Positions 50,573-59,754 of a stretch of 64,000 nt of DNA are shown here, piece by piece (the first letter of the stretch is position 1; each line of letters starts with the position of its first letter). The position numbers and the translations under genes are program-made. The notes beneath the pieces were generated by a model. It did not search any database, was not told the DNA's origin, and saw nothing but the letters and a program-made list of their open reading frames with translations. The stretch comes from JAJRXC01 sp047639555 (GTDB lineage Bacteria > Actinomycetota > Acidimicrobiia > Acidimicrobiales > Aldehydirespiratoraceae), in assembly GCA_047639555.1 (NCBI GenBank), contig JBLIOE010000020.1, forward strand, positions 1 through 64,000, written 5' to 3'.

Positions 50573-51879
50573 GATGCGACCTCCTGGACTTGGTTGAGGG
50601 GGTTCATTCCCGGGCAGCCTTTGGCGCGCTCGGGGATTTCGGCATAGTCGATTGGTGTCTCGACGAATTCCTTCGTCGGGCAGAACTGCTCGGCGATGGG
50701 GAGTAGTGCATCGAGATCGAAGTTGTAGATCTTTGCCGCGTTGTCGGTGAGCATCATCGTGGTCTCGGCGCGGGTCATCTGAGCGAAGGTCAGCCGAAGG
50801 TGCTCATGGGTGTGGGGGTACGAGCCCTCGATGTGGGGATAGTCAGAGCCCCACATCACGCGATCGATACCGACGCCGCGAGCGATCTCGGCCTCGGCCG
50901 GGCGAAGGAACGAGGCGCCGATGTAACACTGACGGTTGAAATATTCCGTGGGGGTGAGCGACATCTGGGCGACCGCTTGGCCGCCGAAGATCGACTCGGA
51001 TCCGTACTTCGAGAACTTCATCCGGTGATGGAAGCTGTCGAGCTTGGCCAGTGTGTCGGGCACCCACGACGTGCCGGTCTCGGTGATGACATAGGGGAGC
51101 TCGGGATAACGCTCGAACACGCCGGAGAACATGAGGTGCCACAGTGCTCGCTGAGTCCACCACTGGACCTCGAGCATGAACATCGCCAGTGAGGCTGGGA
51201 AGTGGTTGCCGAAGTTCGGTGTGGCGCCGCCGGCGTGATGGTTGAGCGGCATGTTGTGCGCCGCGGCGGCCGCCCAGATTGGTTCATACTCGGCGGAGTA
51301 GAGCGGCTCAAACGGTGAGTCCGGTGGAGCGCCCGGTACGAGAATGCCGCCGCGTAAGCCCTGCTCGGCCGCCCACTCGATCTCCTTAACCGAACCTTCT
51401 ACATCGCCGAGGAAGATTTGGATGATGCCGGCGCGGCGCTCGGGAGCTTGGCTCACGAAGTCGGCGAGCCAACGGTTGTGAGCCTTCAGCCCGGCCCAGC
51501 GGTTCTCGAAGTTGTCGGAGTAGGGCGGAGCCTCGAATGAGGTGGATGCGGGCGGAGAGAAGGGCGGCTGGGTGTTGGGGAACAGCACCGCCGCGATGAC
51601 CCCGTCGGCCTCTTGTTCACGGAGGCGCTTCTCGGAAGAAAAGTTGCGGTAGCCGAACTCGTCGGGGTCGCCGTCGACGCCAACTTCCATCGGCGACCGT
51701 TCCATGTCTATATACGCAGCCTTGCGGCGCTGGTGGTCGTCCGCCATGAATGCGGCCCATTGGTCGAATTCAGCGTGGTACTTCTCCTCCAGATACGGGC
51801 GGTATCCGAGAAGGTCAGCGCCGCAGTGGGTGTCGGCCGAGATGACAATGTGGTGAGCGGAGTCGGGTCGTGAACTCAT
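50569..51879 (-). CDS. Amidohydrolase-2 family metal enzyme
   Basis: 436 aa. ISADTHCGADLLGYRPYL at the N-terminus (metal ligand region; canonical D-x-H is here SADTHC), LNHHAGG (near 235), ITETGTSWV (near 297) and GSDYPHIEGSYPH (near 362) for metal and catalytic Asp. Relatives are decarboxylases (such as aminocarboxymuconate semialdehyde decarboxylase) and ring hydrolases. The start at ATG 51879 was chosen because residues upstream lack homology. First gene of the amidohydrolase-SDR-SnoaL operon, divergent from TauD. Confidence 0.82.
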   Translation of the reverse strand: MSSRPDSAHHIVISADTHCGADLLGYRPYLEEKYHAEFDQWAAFMADDHQRRKAAYIDMERSPMEVGVDGDPDEFGYRNFSSEKRLREQEADGVIAAVLFPNTQPPFSPPASTSFEAPPYSDNFENRWAGLKAHNRWLADFVSQAPERRAGIIQIFLGDVEGSVKEIEWAAEQGLRGGILVPGAPPDSPFEPLYSAEYEPIWAAAAAHNMPLNHHAGGATPNFGNHFPASLAMFMLEVQWWTQRALWHLMFSGVFERYPELPYVITETGTSWVPDTLAKLDSFHHRMKFSKYGSESIFGGQAVAQMSLTPTEYFNRQCYIGASFLRPAEAEIARGVGIDRVMWGSDYPHIEGSYPHTHEHLRLTFAQMTRAETTMMLTDNAAKIYNFDLDALLPIAEQFCPTKEFVETPIDYAEIPERAKGCPGMNPLNQVQEVAS

Positions 51880-51969
51880 ATTTGCAGTCTGGCCTCTACA
51901 CCTGGGAAGGGCGAAACTGCGAAGCTGAAAATTTCCTATTGAGCAACCGGCTAACTCCGCGCTACGATA

Positions 51970-51988
51970 CCCGATAACATTCATCGGG
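51970..51988. promoter_or_regulatory. Inverted repeat CCCGAT-N7-ATCGGG
   Basis: Perfect six-base arms in the 174-bp divergent gap between amidohydrolase and TauD genes; candidate operator controlling both. No adjacent dedicated regulator except the Lrp gene at 53511. Confidence 0.45.
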
Positions 51989-52053
51989 ATTCAGATCACG
52001 CAGATCTGCACCCCATCGGGACTCGCCCACCGAGCGAAATGCGGAGCAGGCAC

Positions 52054-53133
52054 ATGACAACGACGAGGTCGATCGACTTCCTTCAGGCACCACCGGAACT
52101 TGATCGTCGTCTCGACGACATCATTGTTCCCCAATGGTGGAACGGCACACCGGCCATTCCGGCCGATCGTTATGAGATCGACGCCGGTGGCGCGGCGAAC
52201 CTTGAGACCAACTGTCTGTTGGCTCGAGAGATGCGGCGTGTTTATGACGAGGTCGGACTTGTGCACGTGCGCAACACTGGCCTCACCGAACTCTCCGACA
52301 TGCGAACGCTGGCGATGCATTGCCTACCGGGTGAGATGGTGTACGAGGGCGGAAGTAATCCGCGCGAGTCGCTCGAGAAGAACGTGTTCGAAGTGGGCGC
52401 ACCTCTCTCGGCCCATCTTCACTACCACCACGAGATGGCCTACGTCGCCAAGAGCACGCGGGCGCTCGCGTTCTTGTGCAAGGAAGCGCTGCCCGATCGC
52501 GGCGCCACGTATTTCTCCGACGGACTCGCCAGCACCGACTTCATGCTCTCGACCGAACTTGGTCAGAAGCTGAAGGAACTCGGCGTTTGTTACCACCGCA
52601 ATCTCACCGACCGCGAAGCGTTCGCCGACAAGCTCGAGATTGGCGTCTACAACCATTGGCAACTGTCGATGTTCACCGACGACCCGGCCGAGGCCGAGGC
52701 CTATGCGGCTGAGCGCGGCCTGCTCACCGAGTGGGGCCCGAATCGCCTGCTGAAGACGAAGTACTACTGCGATGCGTTTGAGTACGACCCGATCACCGAC
52801 CGCAATCTGTTCTACTGCTCGATCGCCGATCACGGGATGTGGTTCGACGGCTGGCCGATGGTCATGCATCTTCCGCACAACGAACGTCCGCTCCACATGA
52901 CCTTCGGCGATGACTCAGAGTTCAGTCGCGACGAGTTGCAGCAAATGGTCTCGCAGTACGACAACTTCGGCATCAAAGTCGATTGGCGTCAGGGCGAGGT
53001 CGCCGTGTTCGACAACTTCCGCTTTGCGCATGGTCGCCCCGGCATCGAACTCGAAGCGGGCGAAGCTCGTCAGCTCGGCGTGATGCTCGGCCCGAAGTAC
53101 GACCGAGTGGGATCTGACACCACCAAGTGGTGA
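52054..53133 (+). CDS. TauD/TfdA family Fe(II)/2-oxoglutarate dioxygenase
   Basis: 359 aa. Iron ligands fit HHE within LHYHHEMAY (near 128-131) and the distal His in FRFAHGRPG (near 331), with Arg for 2-oxoglutarate in EARQLGVM. These enzymes hydroxylate sulfonates, phenoxyacetates, betaines or amino acids. The start was chosen at ATG 52054 after a GGAGCAGG site. The spacing to the next convergent gene is 9 bp. Substrate unknown. Confidence 0.82.
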   Translation: MTTTRSIDFLQAPPELDRRLDDIIVPQWWNGTPAIPADRYEIDAGGAANLETNCLLAREMRRVYDEVGLVHVRNTGLTELSDMRTLAMHCLPGEMVYEGGSNPRESLEKNVFEVGAPLSAHLHYHHEMAYVAKSTRALAFLCKEALPDRGATYFSDGLASTDFMLSTELGQKLKELGVCYHRNLTDREAFADKLEIGVYNHWQLSMFTDDPAEAEAYAAERGLLTEWGPNRLLKTKYYCDAFEYDPITDRNLFYCSIADHGMWFDGWPMVMHLPHNERPLHMTFGDDSEFSRDELQQMVSQYDNFGIKVDWRQGEVAVFDNFRFAHGRPGIELEAGEARQLGVMLGPKYDRVGSDTTKW

Positions 53134-53142
53134 CGGAGGCGG

Positions 53143-53397
53143 TTATGCCGCGCCGTCGACAACCTGAAGTGTTGCCTTCTTCTTGAGGCCGTCGCGGTCG
53201 TGGCGCTCGAGGCAGCAATTCAGCGCGCGGATCTTGTCGCTCGCGGTGGTCTTGTGGAAGTTCGGCATGATGGCGTGGACGAATGCCGCAGCGGCCGCGC
53301 CGGCAAGTTGACGGCTCACGCCCATGGCTACACCGAAGTGTTCGCCGAAGGTTTCGCCCGCGTCGTGGGGGTGCTGGGTGAAGGGGTTCGCAGCCAT
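53143..53397 (-). CDS. DUF6356 family small protein
   Basis: 84 aa. Pattern FTQHPHDAGETFGEHFGVA, then a hydrophobic Ala-rich helix, then HAIMPNFHKTTASDKI and LERHDRDG. This matches the small DUF6356 family found in proteobacteria and actinobacteria; no function is known. One possible membrane-associated helix (AGAAAAAFVHAI). It has its own leaderless promoter (TACTCT six bases upstream), and is transcribed toward the TauD gene. Confidence 0.75.
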   Translation of the reverse strand: MAANPFTQHPHDAGETFGEHFGVAMGVSRQLAGAAAAAFVHAIMPNFHKTTASDKIRALNCCLERHDRDGLKKKATLQVVDGAA

Positions 53398-53403
53398 AGG
53401 TTC

Positions 53404-53409
53404 AGAGTA
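53404..53409 (-). promoter_or_regulatory. -10 box TACTCT of the DUF6356 gene
   Basis: TACTCT, six bases, ATG 53397: leaderless arrangement. Confidence 0.5.
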
Positions 53410-53498
53410 GAGATATTTCCAAGAAAGAACTGTGCGTTGTTTGCGGCAGTTCGCGCAGATGTAGTGATTCTGTTTCGCAAAATGATGAAATGGTGCAA

Positions 53499-53504
53499 TA
53501 GTCT
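53499..53504 (+). promoter_or_regulatory. -10 box TAGTCT of the Lrp/AsnC gene
   Basis: TAGTCT, six bases, then GTG 53511, in a locally AT-rich 113-bp divergent gap. Supports the GTG start and a leaderless mRNA. Confidence 0.5.
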
Positions 53505-53510
53505 TCGATT

Positions 53511-53969
53511 GTGGATGAAGTTGATCGGGAAATACTCCAATTGCTCCAAGAACGCGGCGACCTCACGGCCCGCGAGCTCGCCGAGCACGTTGGTCTCACG
53601 GCAACGCCGTGCTGGCGGCGGGTGCAGAACCTTGAGAAGGCCGGGGTGATCAAGGGTCGAGTGGCGTTGCTTGACCCAGCCAAGCTCAACCTCGATGTCA
53701 CTGCACTCGTGCACATCCGCACCAACGACCACAGTGCCGCGTGGACCGACACGTTCTGTGTCGGGATCTCCAACCTCCCTGAAATCGTCGAGGCGTATCG
53801 CACTAGCGGCGAGATCGACTACACGCTCAAAGTTGTCGTGCCCTCGATTGAGGCTTACGACGACTTCTACAAGCGCCTCATTGCCCGCGTCGACCTCTAC
53901 GACGTCCGCACCGTCTTCGTGATGGAGCAAATGAAACAAACCACGGCGTTGCCGCTCGACTATCTCTAA
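53511..53969 (+). CDS. Lrp/AsnC family transcriptional regulator
   Basis: 152 aa. N-terminal HTH VDREILQLLQERGDLTARELAEHVGLTATPCWRRVQNLEKAG (read as LAEHVGLTATPCWRRVQ) and a C-terminal RAM ligand-sensing domain with GEIDYTLKVVVPSIEAYDDFY. It senses an amino acid or related metabolite and controls nearby genes as a dimer or octamer. It precedes the HIBADH-like operon by 59 bp on the same strand and may control it, the TauD gene or the DUF6356 gene. Confidence 0.88.
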   Translation: MDEVDREILQLLQERGDLTARELAEHVGLTATPCWRRVQNLEKAGVIKGRVALLDPAKLNLDVTALVHIRTNDHSAAWTDTFCVGISNLPEIVEAYRTSGEIDYTLKVVVPSIEAYDDFYKRLIARVDLYDVRTVFVMEQMKQTTALPLDYL

Positions 53970-54028
53970 TTCTGGGTGGGCCGGTCGCTGCGTCTACCTT
54001 GGCGCGCACCCGTCTTAAGGAGACAGCA

Positions 54029-54895
54029 ATGTCGGCGACCGTCGGATACATCGGATTAGGCGCCATGGGTGGCGCAATGGCTGGCCGTTTGGCCGAGAAC
54101 GGGTTTGACCTTCAGGTCTTCGATCTCAACCCCGACGCCATTGCCGCCGCAGTCGCGAAAGGCGCAACCGCCGCCACGTCCGGTGCGGAACTTGCCGCGG
54201 CCTGCGAGCACATCAGCATCTGCGTGCCCGACGACGCGGCGGTAATGGAAGTCGTCTCGGGAGAGAACGGCATCCTCGACTCGTGTGCGGCAGGTACAAC
54301 GATCGCCGTCCACTCGACGGTCCACCCCGACACCGTCCGCGACCTCGCCGCCCTGGCGGACGAAAAGGACGTTGCCCTGTTCGATGCCGGTGTTGCTGGC
54401 GGAGCAGCGGCCGCTGAAGTCGGCGACCTCTCCATCATGGCGGGTATTCCCGAGGGCGGGCTCACTGAAACGGCTCGGTCCGTTCTGGACTGTTGCGGCG
54501 GTGCCGTCTTCGAAGCGGGGCCCGTGGGCACCGGCATGGCGATGAAGGTCGCGTTCAACGTGATGACCTACTTCCAGCAAGCCGCGCTGAGCGCAGCGAA
54601 CCAGATCGTGGTCGGCGAGGGCAGCGACCCCGAACAACTGCTCGCCGCGTGGCGTCACGTCGGCCAGCTCGGTGCGCTGACCGAACGCTTCTATCCGCTG
54701 GTCACTATGGCTCCAGAGACGAAGGTCGGTGACCTCGGCGAATTCCTCGCTGGGAACATCTATCTCGCCGAGAAGGATCTTGATCTTGCCGCAAGCCTCG
54801 GCCGCGAGACCGGTCGACCAATGCCGGTCGTTGAGACCGTTCGCGATGCGATGAATCTCATCTACGGCATGCCCACCAGCGAAGGGGAGAACTGA
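54029..54895 (+). CDS. 3-hydroxyisobutyrate dehydrogenase-like NAD-binding protein
   Basis: 288 aa. Rossmann motif GYIGLGAMGGAM, substrate loop DAGVAGGAAAAEVGDLSIM (near 121-139) and catalytic Lys in GMAMKVAFNVM (near 172). In true HIBADHs the loop is DAPVSGG; here the Ser is Ala, so the substrate or chemistry may differ. AAGGAG lies seven bases before ATG 54029. It starts a coupled operon: HIBADH-like, CMD protein, LLM oxidoreductase. Confidence 0.85.
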   Translation: MSATVGYIGLGAMGGAMAGRLAENGFDLQVFDLNPDAIAAAVAKGATAATSGAELAAACEHISICVPDDAAVMEVVSGENGILDSCAAGTTIAVHSTVHPDTVRDLAALADEKDVALFDAGVAGGAAAAEVGDLSIMAGIPEGGLTETARSVLDCCGGAVFEAGPVGTGMAMKVAFNVMTYFQQAALSAANQIVVGEGSDPEQLLAAWRHVGQLGALTERFYPLVTMAPETKVGDLGEFLAGNIYLAEKDLDLAASLGRETGRPMPVVETVRDAMNLIYGMPTSEGEN

Positions 54896-55299
54896 TGACT
54901 CACGAAGTCGACCAACAGAAGTGGGAGCGCGGCGCCGCCAAGCTCGAAGACGTTTATCAGGGTGTCGTCCCCGTCGTCCCCCAAGGGTTCATGGACTTTG
55001 CCGACATCATGACCGAGGACCTCTTCGGTGCGGTCTGGACTCGTGATGCGCTTGACGTGCGGGATCGACGTCTGATCATCATGGGCGTGATCGCCGCGAT
55101 CGGGGGCACCTCCACTTGGAAGATTCAGTGTCTGGCTGGTCTCAAGCGGGGCGACTTCGACGAAGAGCAGGTCCGCGAAGTGTTGATCCAGGCGACGCCG
55201 TACGTGGGATACCCGCGGGCGGCGGAGATGGTCGGGGTCACCGAGGAAGCCATCAACGAATACAAGAAATCGCTGAAGGAAGAGGAAGCCCCCGAGTGA
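54895..55299 (+). CDS. Carboxymuconolactone decarboxylase (CMD/AhpD)-fold protein, atypical active site
   Basis: 134 aa. CMD fold indicated by DALDVRDRRLIIMGVIAAIGG, where enzymes of the family carry a conserved Glu/Cys region, and by the C-terminal PYVGYPRAAEMV helix. The usual Cys-x-x-Cys or catalytic His cluster is replaced by WKIQCLAGLKRG, with a single Cys. It is therefore probably not an AhpD-type peroxidase and may be a lyase/decarboxylase variant or a binding protein. Coupled to both neighbours by TGATG and GTGA. Confidence 0.78.
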   Translation: MTHEVDQQKWERGAAKLEDVYQGVVPVVPQGFMDFADIMTEDLFGAVWTRDALDVRDRRLIIMGVIAAIGGTSTWKIQCLAGLKRGDFDEEQVREVLIQATPYVGYPRAAEMVGVTEEAINEYKKSLKEEEAPE

Positions 55300-56243
55300 G
55301 CGCAATCAACACCGCCGACGGATGGTCGTACGGCATCCAACTTCCGATCCAGACCCTCACCCGGACGCTGGTCGACCCGTGGGAAGACGCGGCGACGGTC
55401 GACGATCTCGTCGCCATCGCGAAGCGTTGCGACGACCAGGGCTACGACTTCGTTGGTGTCTGTGATCACATCGCGATTCCCGACAACGAGTACTGCGCTC
55501 GGATGACGACCACCTGGTACGACACCATCGCGACGCTCGGCTTTCTCGCCGCCCACACCACCCGCACTCGTTTGCTCTCCGTCGTGTGGATCGCGGCCTA
55601 TCGCCATCCGCTTCAGACTGCGAAGGCTTTCGGCACACTCGACCACCTGTCGGGTGGACGCGTGATCTTGGGTGCGGGCGCCGGCCATGTTGAAGCCGAG
55701 TTCGACGCGCTCGGTGTCGACTTCAAAACCCGCGGCAAACGTCTCGACGAGACACTGGCTGCCGTTCGGGGCGCGTTCACCGACACCTATGTCTCGCATG
55801 AAGGTGACTTTTACAACTACGCCGAAGTCGGAATCGCACCGCAGCCGGCAAACGATCTACCGATCTGGATCGGTGGTAGCGGTAAGGCCGCCTGGCGCCG
55901 CACTGGACGAGTTGGCGATGGCTACATCCCGATGGGCAACGGCAAGGAGCAATACCCCGAGATTGTCGACACCATCGGCGCTGCGGCCGAAGCAGCGGGT
56001 CGGGGTGGCGCGCCGATGGACATTGGCTATATGCCGCCGTGGACCTACCTCCTCGGTGATGTCCCGGACGGTGTTATGGCGCTGGCCGGTGGCGTCGAGC
56101 CGATGGTCGAAGACCTGCGGGCGGCGCGAGAATCAGGAGCGAACACGTTCCACCTGAAGTTTCGTGCTCGCGACCTACCGGAGTACCTGGACCAGGTCGA
56201 CGCGTTCGCCGAACAGGTTGTCCCGCTGGTCAATGAAGGCTGA
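55296..56243 (+). CDS. LLM-class F420-dependent oxidoreductase
   Basis: 315 aa. QGYDFVGVCDHIAIPDNE (near 45), RTRLLSVVWIAAYRHP (near 85) and HLSGGRVILGAGAGHVEAEF (near 112) are typical of the F420-dependent luciferase-like class. A GTG start at 55296 overlaps the CMD stop. It is the second LLM protein in the window, and the two share little beyond the fold. The operon with HIBADH-like and CMD proteins suggests a shared oxidative pathway on a hydroxyacid or ring substrate. Confidence 0.85.
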   Translation: MSAINTADGWSYGIQLPIQTLTRTLVDPWEDAATVDDLVAIAKRCDDQGYDFVGVCDHIAIPDNEYCARMTTTWYDTIATLGFLAAHTTRTRLLSVVWIAAYRHPLQTAKAFGTLDHLSGGRVILGAGAGHVEAEFDALGVDFKTRGKRLDETLAAVRGAFTDTYVSHEGDFYNYAEVGIAPQPANDLPIWIGGSGKAAWRRTGRVGDGYIPMGNGKEQYPEIVDTIGAAAEAAGRGGAPMDIGYMPPWTYLLGDVPDGVMALAGGVEPMVEDLRAARESGANTFHLKFRARDLPEYLDQVDAFAEQVVPLVNEG

Positions 56244-56261
56244 ATCGGTCACACTCCGCAC

Positions 56262-57098
56262 ATGGTTCAAGTGAACAGCATCGAATTGACACAGCGCTTC
56301 GAGGTCGAGGGCTTCTCTCTCGCCTGGGACGAATGGGGGAGCGCCGATGGTCCGCCGCTTGTGCTGATCCACGGCTTCTCTGGTTCCGCTCACGACTTCG
56401 CGCTCCACATCCCCGCGCTCGCCGCGGATCGCCGCGTGCTTGCCATCGATCACCGCGGTCACGGTCGCTCGTCGAACTCCGGCGATGAGGCCACGTACAC
56501 GGTTGATCACATTGTCGACGACGTCATCGCATGGCTCTCGGCCACGGTCGACGGACCAATCGATCTGCTGGGCCACTCGATGGGCGGTCGGGTCGCGTTG
56601 CGCCTCGCACTGGCCCGCCGTGACCTTCTCCGATCGATTGTCCTGATGGACACGACGGCGTGGGCCTTTGGGATCGACGACCCAGAGATGGCGGCCATGG
56701 TGAAGGGGTTCTTCGAATCGATAACCGCCGACACACCCATGACTTTCCCCGCCGGTCCGGAGACGGCGCTGATTGAGGCGGCCACCCCGGCGGATTGGCA
56801 GGCCATCAAAGACGAGTTAAGCGCGGCGTTTGACCCGATGGCGGCCCGAGCGCTTGGCCTCGCGCTGTTCGGCAACAAGCTCGAGCAGGTCGACCACCGT
56901 CTCGGTGATATCGACGCTCCCGTGACTGTGATCGCCGGTGAACACGACCATCCCTATGTCGACCACGCTCAGGCCCTGGCCGACAATGTCGTCAACGGTC
57001 AACACGTGATCATCGCGGGCGCCTACCACTCGCCCCAGCTGACCCACCAAGCCGAGTGGCTCGCCGCCGTCCAGTTCCACCTCGCCCGCGTTTCGTAA
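56262..57098 (+). CDS. Alpha/beta-hydrolase
   Basis: 278 aa. HGFSGSAHDF oxyanion segment (near 34), nucleophile elbow GHSMGG (near 104), acid Asp in AGEHDHPY (near 232) and His in GAYHSPQ (near 256). Complete triad of the MhpC/haloalkane-dehalogenase-like family. It lies 18 bp after the LLM gene and 10 bp before an amidohydrolase, so it belongs to the same operon. Likely an esterase or C-C bond hydrolase. Confidence 0.82.
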   Translation: MVQVNSIELTQRFEVEGFSLAWDEWGSADGPPLVLIHGFSGSAHDFALHIPALAADRRVLAIDHRGHGRSSNSGDEATYTVDHIVDDVIAWLSATVDGPIDLLGHSMGGRVALRLALARRDLLRSIVLMDTTAWAFGIDDPEMAAMVKGFFESITADTPMTFPAGPETALIEAATPADWQAIKDELSAAFDPMAARALGLALFGNKLEQVDHRLGDIDAPVTVIAGEHDHPYVDHAQALADNVVNGQHVIIAGAYHSPQLTHQAEWLAAVQFHLARVS

Positions 57099-57108
57099 CC
57101 GGGTAGTG

Positions 57109-57969
57109 ATGGGCCGCGTGCAGGGCATCTCGGCGATCGACACCATGATCGGGTTTCGGGCGACCGCGAATGTTGACCGCAACCCGACGAACGTTCGTGA
57201 ATCGCAAAAGGGTCAACTCCACCCGGCCGACTACATGTATCGCGACATTCCGGAAACGGCCAGGCCGGAAGACGGCATCGCTGAGGCGATCGCTGACACG
57301 CTCGCGGCCATGGACAACAACGGTGTCGGTGTTGGCCTGATCGCCCTTGGGCACCCGGCGTCGATCGCGGCGGCCGAGACGTTTCCTGACCGATTCGCAC
57401 TCTCCACGCTCGTTGATGGCAACGATGTGATGGGCGCGGTTCGTCAGATCCAAACCGACCACTCAATCCATGGCGTCCGAGCCGTTGGAGCGTTCCCCGC
57501 GGGCACCTCGCCGACGATCCGGATCGACGATGCGCACTGGTATCCCGTCTACGCGACGTGTGTCGAACTCGGGCTGCCAATCTTCGTGAACGCCGGCGTG
57601 CCTGGCCCGAGGGTGCCAATGGACAGCCAACACGTCGAAGCGATTGACCGGGTGATGTACGACTTTCCCGAGTTGGTCATGGTGCTCCGTCACGGCGCCG
57701 AGCCGTGGGAAACGCTCGCGGTGAAGCTGATGATCAAGTGGCCGGGACTGCACTACTCCACATCGGCCTTCGCCCCGAAGCACTACCCGCAGGCGATCAT
57801 CAACTACGCGAACACTCGCGGCGCCGAGAAGATCATCTACGGGGGCTACCACCCGTATGCGCTTGAACTCGACCGCATCTTCGCCGAACTCGACGATGTG
57901 CCGTTCCGAGACCATGTTTGGGAACCGTTCCTGCGCGGCAACGCCGCGAGGATTCTCGGCCTCGCCTAA
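57109..57969 (+). CDS. Amidohydrolase-2 family protein, degenerate metal site
   Basis: 286 aa. The TIM-barrel family is recognised from AIDTMIGF at the N-terminus, LGLPIFVNAGVPGP and ALELDRIFAELD near the end. The usual N-terminal His-x-His is replaced by MIGFR, and the catalytic Asp region, normally GSDYP, reads GGYHPY. It therefore lacks standard metal ligands and may be a non-metal hydrolase or decarboxylase variant. The ATG at 57109 is used; a GTG one codon upstream is possible. Convergent overlap of four bases with the CoA-transferase. Confidence 0.75.
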   Translation: MGRVQGISAIDTMIGFRATANVDRNPTNVRESQKGQLHPADYMYRDIPETARPEDGIAEAIADTLAAMDNNGVGVGLIALGHPASIAAAETFPDRFALSTLVDGNDVMGAVRQIQTDHSIHGVRAVGAFPAGTSPTIRIDDAHWYPVYATCVELGLPIFVNAGVPGPRVPMDSQHVEAIDRVMYDFPELVMVLRHGAEPWETLAVKLMIKWPGLHYSTSAFAPKHYPQAIINYANTRGAEKIIYGGYHPYALELDRIFAELDDVPFRDHVWEPFLRGNAARILGLA

Positions 57970-59186
57970 GTCACCGCGCCCTTCACCTTGAGGTCGATGA
58001 CCTCGTCCATGTCCATGCCGAGGTCGCCGGTGAGGATCTCGTCGCCGTGTTCGTTGAATCCGGGCGCTCGACCGACTGGGCTCGGGGCGCCGTTGAACTG
58101 CACGGGTGTGGTCACGAGCTTGAACGGCACGCCGGCCTCGTTCTCCAGGTCTTGCACGTAGTCGTTGGCGATCGATTGCGGGTCGTCGATGATCTCGAGC
58201 GAGTCGAGCACCGGTGTCCACTGGCCGTTGAAGTTGGCGAGGAGTTCGACGACTTCGGCGAGTGAGCGCGAGCCGATCACTTCGTCGACAACCGCCTTCG
58301 CCTCACCCGCGTTCGCGGTCAGTGTCTCGTGGTCGACAAACCGAGGGTCTTTGATGAGCTCGGGGCGACCGATCACTCCACAGAACTCCTGCCAGTATTT
58401 CAACGGTTGGAGGCAGGTGATATTGACCACCCGGCCGTCGTTGGTCGGGAAGGTGCCGAGCAGCGGGTTGAAGACCGTCTTGCCGAGGTCAAACGGGCGC
58501 CAGGCGGTGCCGTTCACATGGCTCATCGCAATTCCGGACGCCATCGCCCACATGCCGGTGGCCAGGAGTGACACCTCAAGCGACTGTGGTTCTCCCGTGC
58601 GTTCGCGCTTCAGGAGGGCGGCACTGATGCCACCAGCAATTGTCATCGCCCCCATCGAGTCGCCGAACGCCGGGCCGGGCTGGCTTGGCATCCGCTCGTC
58701 GTCGACGTACCACGCACCCATCGCTGCGCCGGAACGGCACCAGAACGAAGTCATGTCGTAGCCGCCACGATTTCCTTCGGGCCCCTTCGGCCCCCAGGCC
58801 GTGCCCGCCGCGTAGACGATGTCCGGGTTGTGGGCTCGGACCTCCGTCTCGGTGATCTTCAGCCTCTCGCGCACGATTGGCGGCTTGTTGACGAGGAAGA
58901 CATCGCTGATCGCGATGAGCCGATGGAGGACGGCGAGGCCCTCCTCGGTCTTCAGGTCGAGGCCGAGGCTGCGCTTGCCGCGATTGGCGTGTTCCATGAT
59001 CGCGTGGACGTTGCCGCTGAGGTCGACCGACCCACTTTGCGCGAGCCCGCGCGCGGCATCGCCGCGAACGGCGTGCTCGATCTTGATGACGTCGGCGCCC
59101 CAATCGGCGAGGATCGCTGACGCTGCGGGGACGAACGTGTGGTCCGCCACTTCGAGAATTCGAATTCCATCCATAACTCCACTCAT
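57966..59186 (-). CDS. CaiB/BaiF-type class III CoA-transferase
   Basis: 406 aa. ILADWGADVIKIEHAVRGD near the N-terminus, NRGKRSLGLDLKTEEG, and the catalytic Asp in PAFGDSMGAM (near 175). The C-terminal FNEHGDEIL tail matches the family. It moves CoA between carboxylic acids, avoiding ATP cost. Three Met codons compete at the start; ATG 59186 has AGGA seven bases upstream. Single gene, divergent from the carbonic anhydrase. It fits the CoA-thioester theme of the region. Confidence 0.85.
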   Translation of the reverse strand: MSGVMDGIRILEVADHTFVPAASAILADWGADVIKIEHAVRGDAARGLAQSGSVDLSGNVHAIMEHANRGKRSLGLDLKTEEGLAVLHRLIAISDVFLVNKPPIVRERLKITETEVRAHNPDIVYAAGTAWGPKGPEGNRGGYDMTSFWCRSGAAMGAWYVDDERMPSQPGPAFGDSMGAMTIAGGISAALLKRERTGEPQSLEVSLLATGMWAMASGIAMSHVNGTAWRPFDLGKTVFNPLLGTFPTNDGRVVNITCLQPLKYWQEFCGVIGRPELIKDPRFVDHETLTANAGEAKAVVDEVIGSRSLAEVVELLANFNGQWTPVLDSLEIIDDPQSIANDYVQDLENEAGVPFKLVTTPVQFNGAPSPVGRAPGFNEHGDEILTGDLGMDMDEVIDLKVKGAVT

Positions 59187-59229
59187 GCCCATGTCCTATC
59201 ACGGACCCATTTGCGATAAGGGTGTGCCC

Positions 59230-59745
59230 ATGAACGCCGAAGACTTCACACCGAGCGCCGACGAGCTGATCGCGAACAACGCCATCTATGCCGGGTCCTT
59301 CGACCCTCGAGGCAAGAAGGTCAGGCCGGTTCGCCAGCTGGCGATCGTCGCGTGCATGGATTCGCGGATGCCGATCTTCCCCATCCTGGGGCTCGATAGA
59401 GGCGACGCCCATGTGATCCGTAATGCCGGCGGAGTGGTGACGGACGACGTGATTCGTTCGCTGTGCCTCTCGCAACGCTCGATGGGCACCCGGGAGATTG
59501 TGCTTCTGCATCACACCGATTGCGGCCTCCAACACGTGACCGAGGACGGGTTCAACGCTGAGATCGAAGCCGAGATCGGGATGAAGCCCACGTGGGCGCT
59601 CGAGTCATTCGACGACCCGTACGCCGATATTCGGCAATCGATGCAACGGCTGAAGCTCTCGCCGTTCCTTCTCCACAAAGACCACATACGAGGCTTTGTC
59701 TACGACGTGGCCGACGGCCGGCTCAACGAGGTTGCGGACGGCTGA
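59230..59745 (+). CDS. Beta-class carbonic anhydrase
   Basis: 171 aa. Zinc ligands Cys42 and Asp44-Arg46 (CMDSR), His95 and Cys98 (HHTDC), with RNAGG in between. It interconverts CO2 and bicarbonate. The length matches the short actinobacterial subtype. It is close to the divergent CoA-transferase and convergent with the selenoprotein gene, 9 bp apart. Confidence 0.9.
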   Translation: MNAEDFTPSADELIANNAIYAGSFDPRGKKVRPVRQLAIVACMDSRMPIFPILGLDRGDAHVIRNAGGVVTDDVIRSLCLSQRSMGTREIVLLHHTDCGLQHVTEDGFNAEIEAEIGMKPTWALESFDDPYADIRQSMQRLKLSPFLLHKDHIRGFVYDVADGRLNEVADG

Positions 59746-59754
59746 AGCTGTCGT

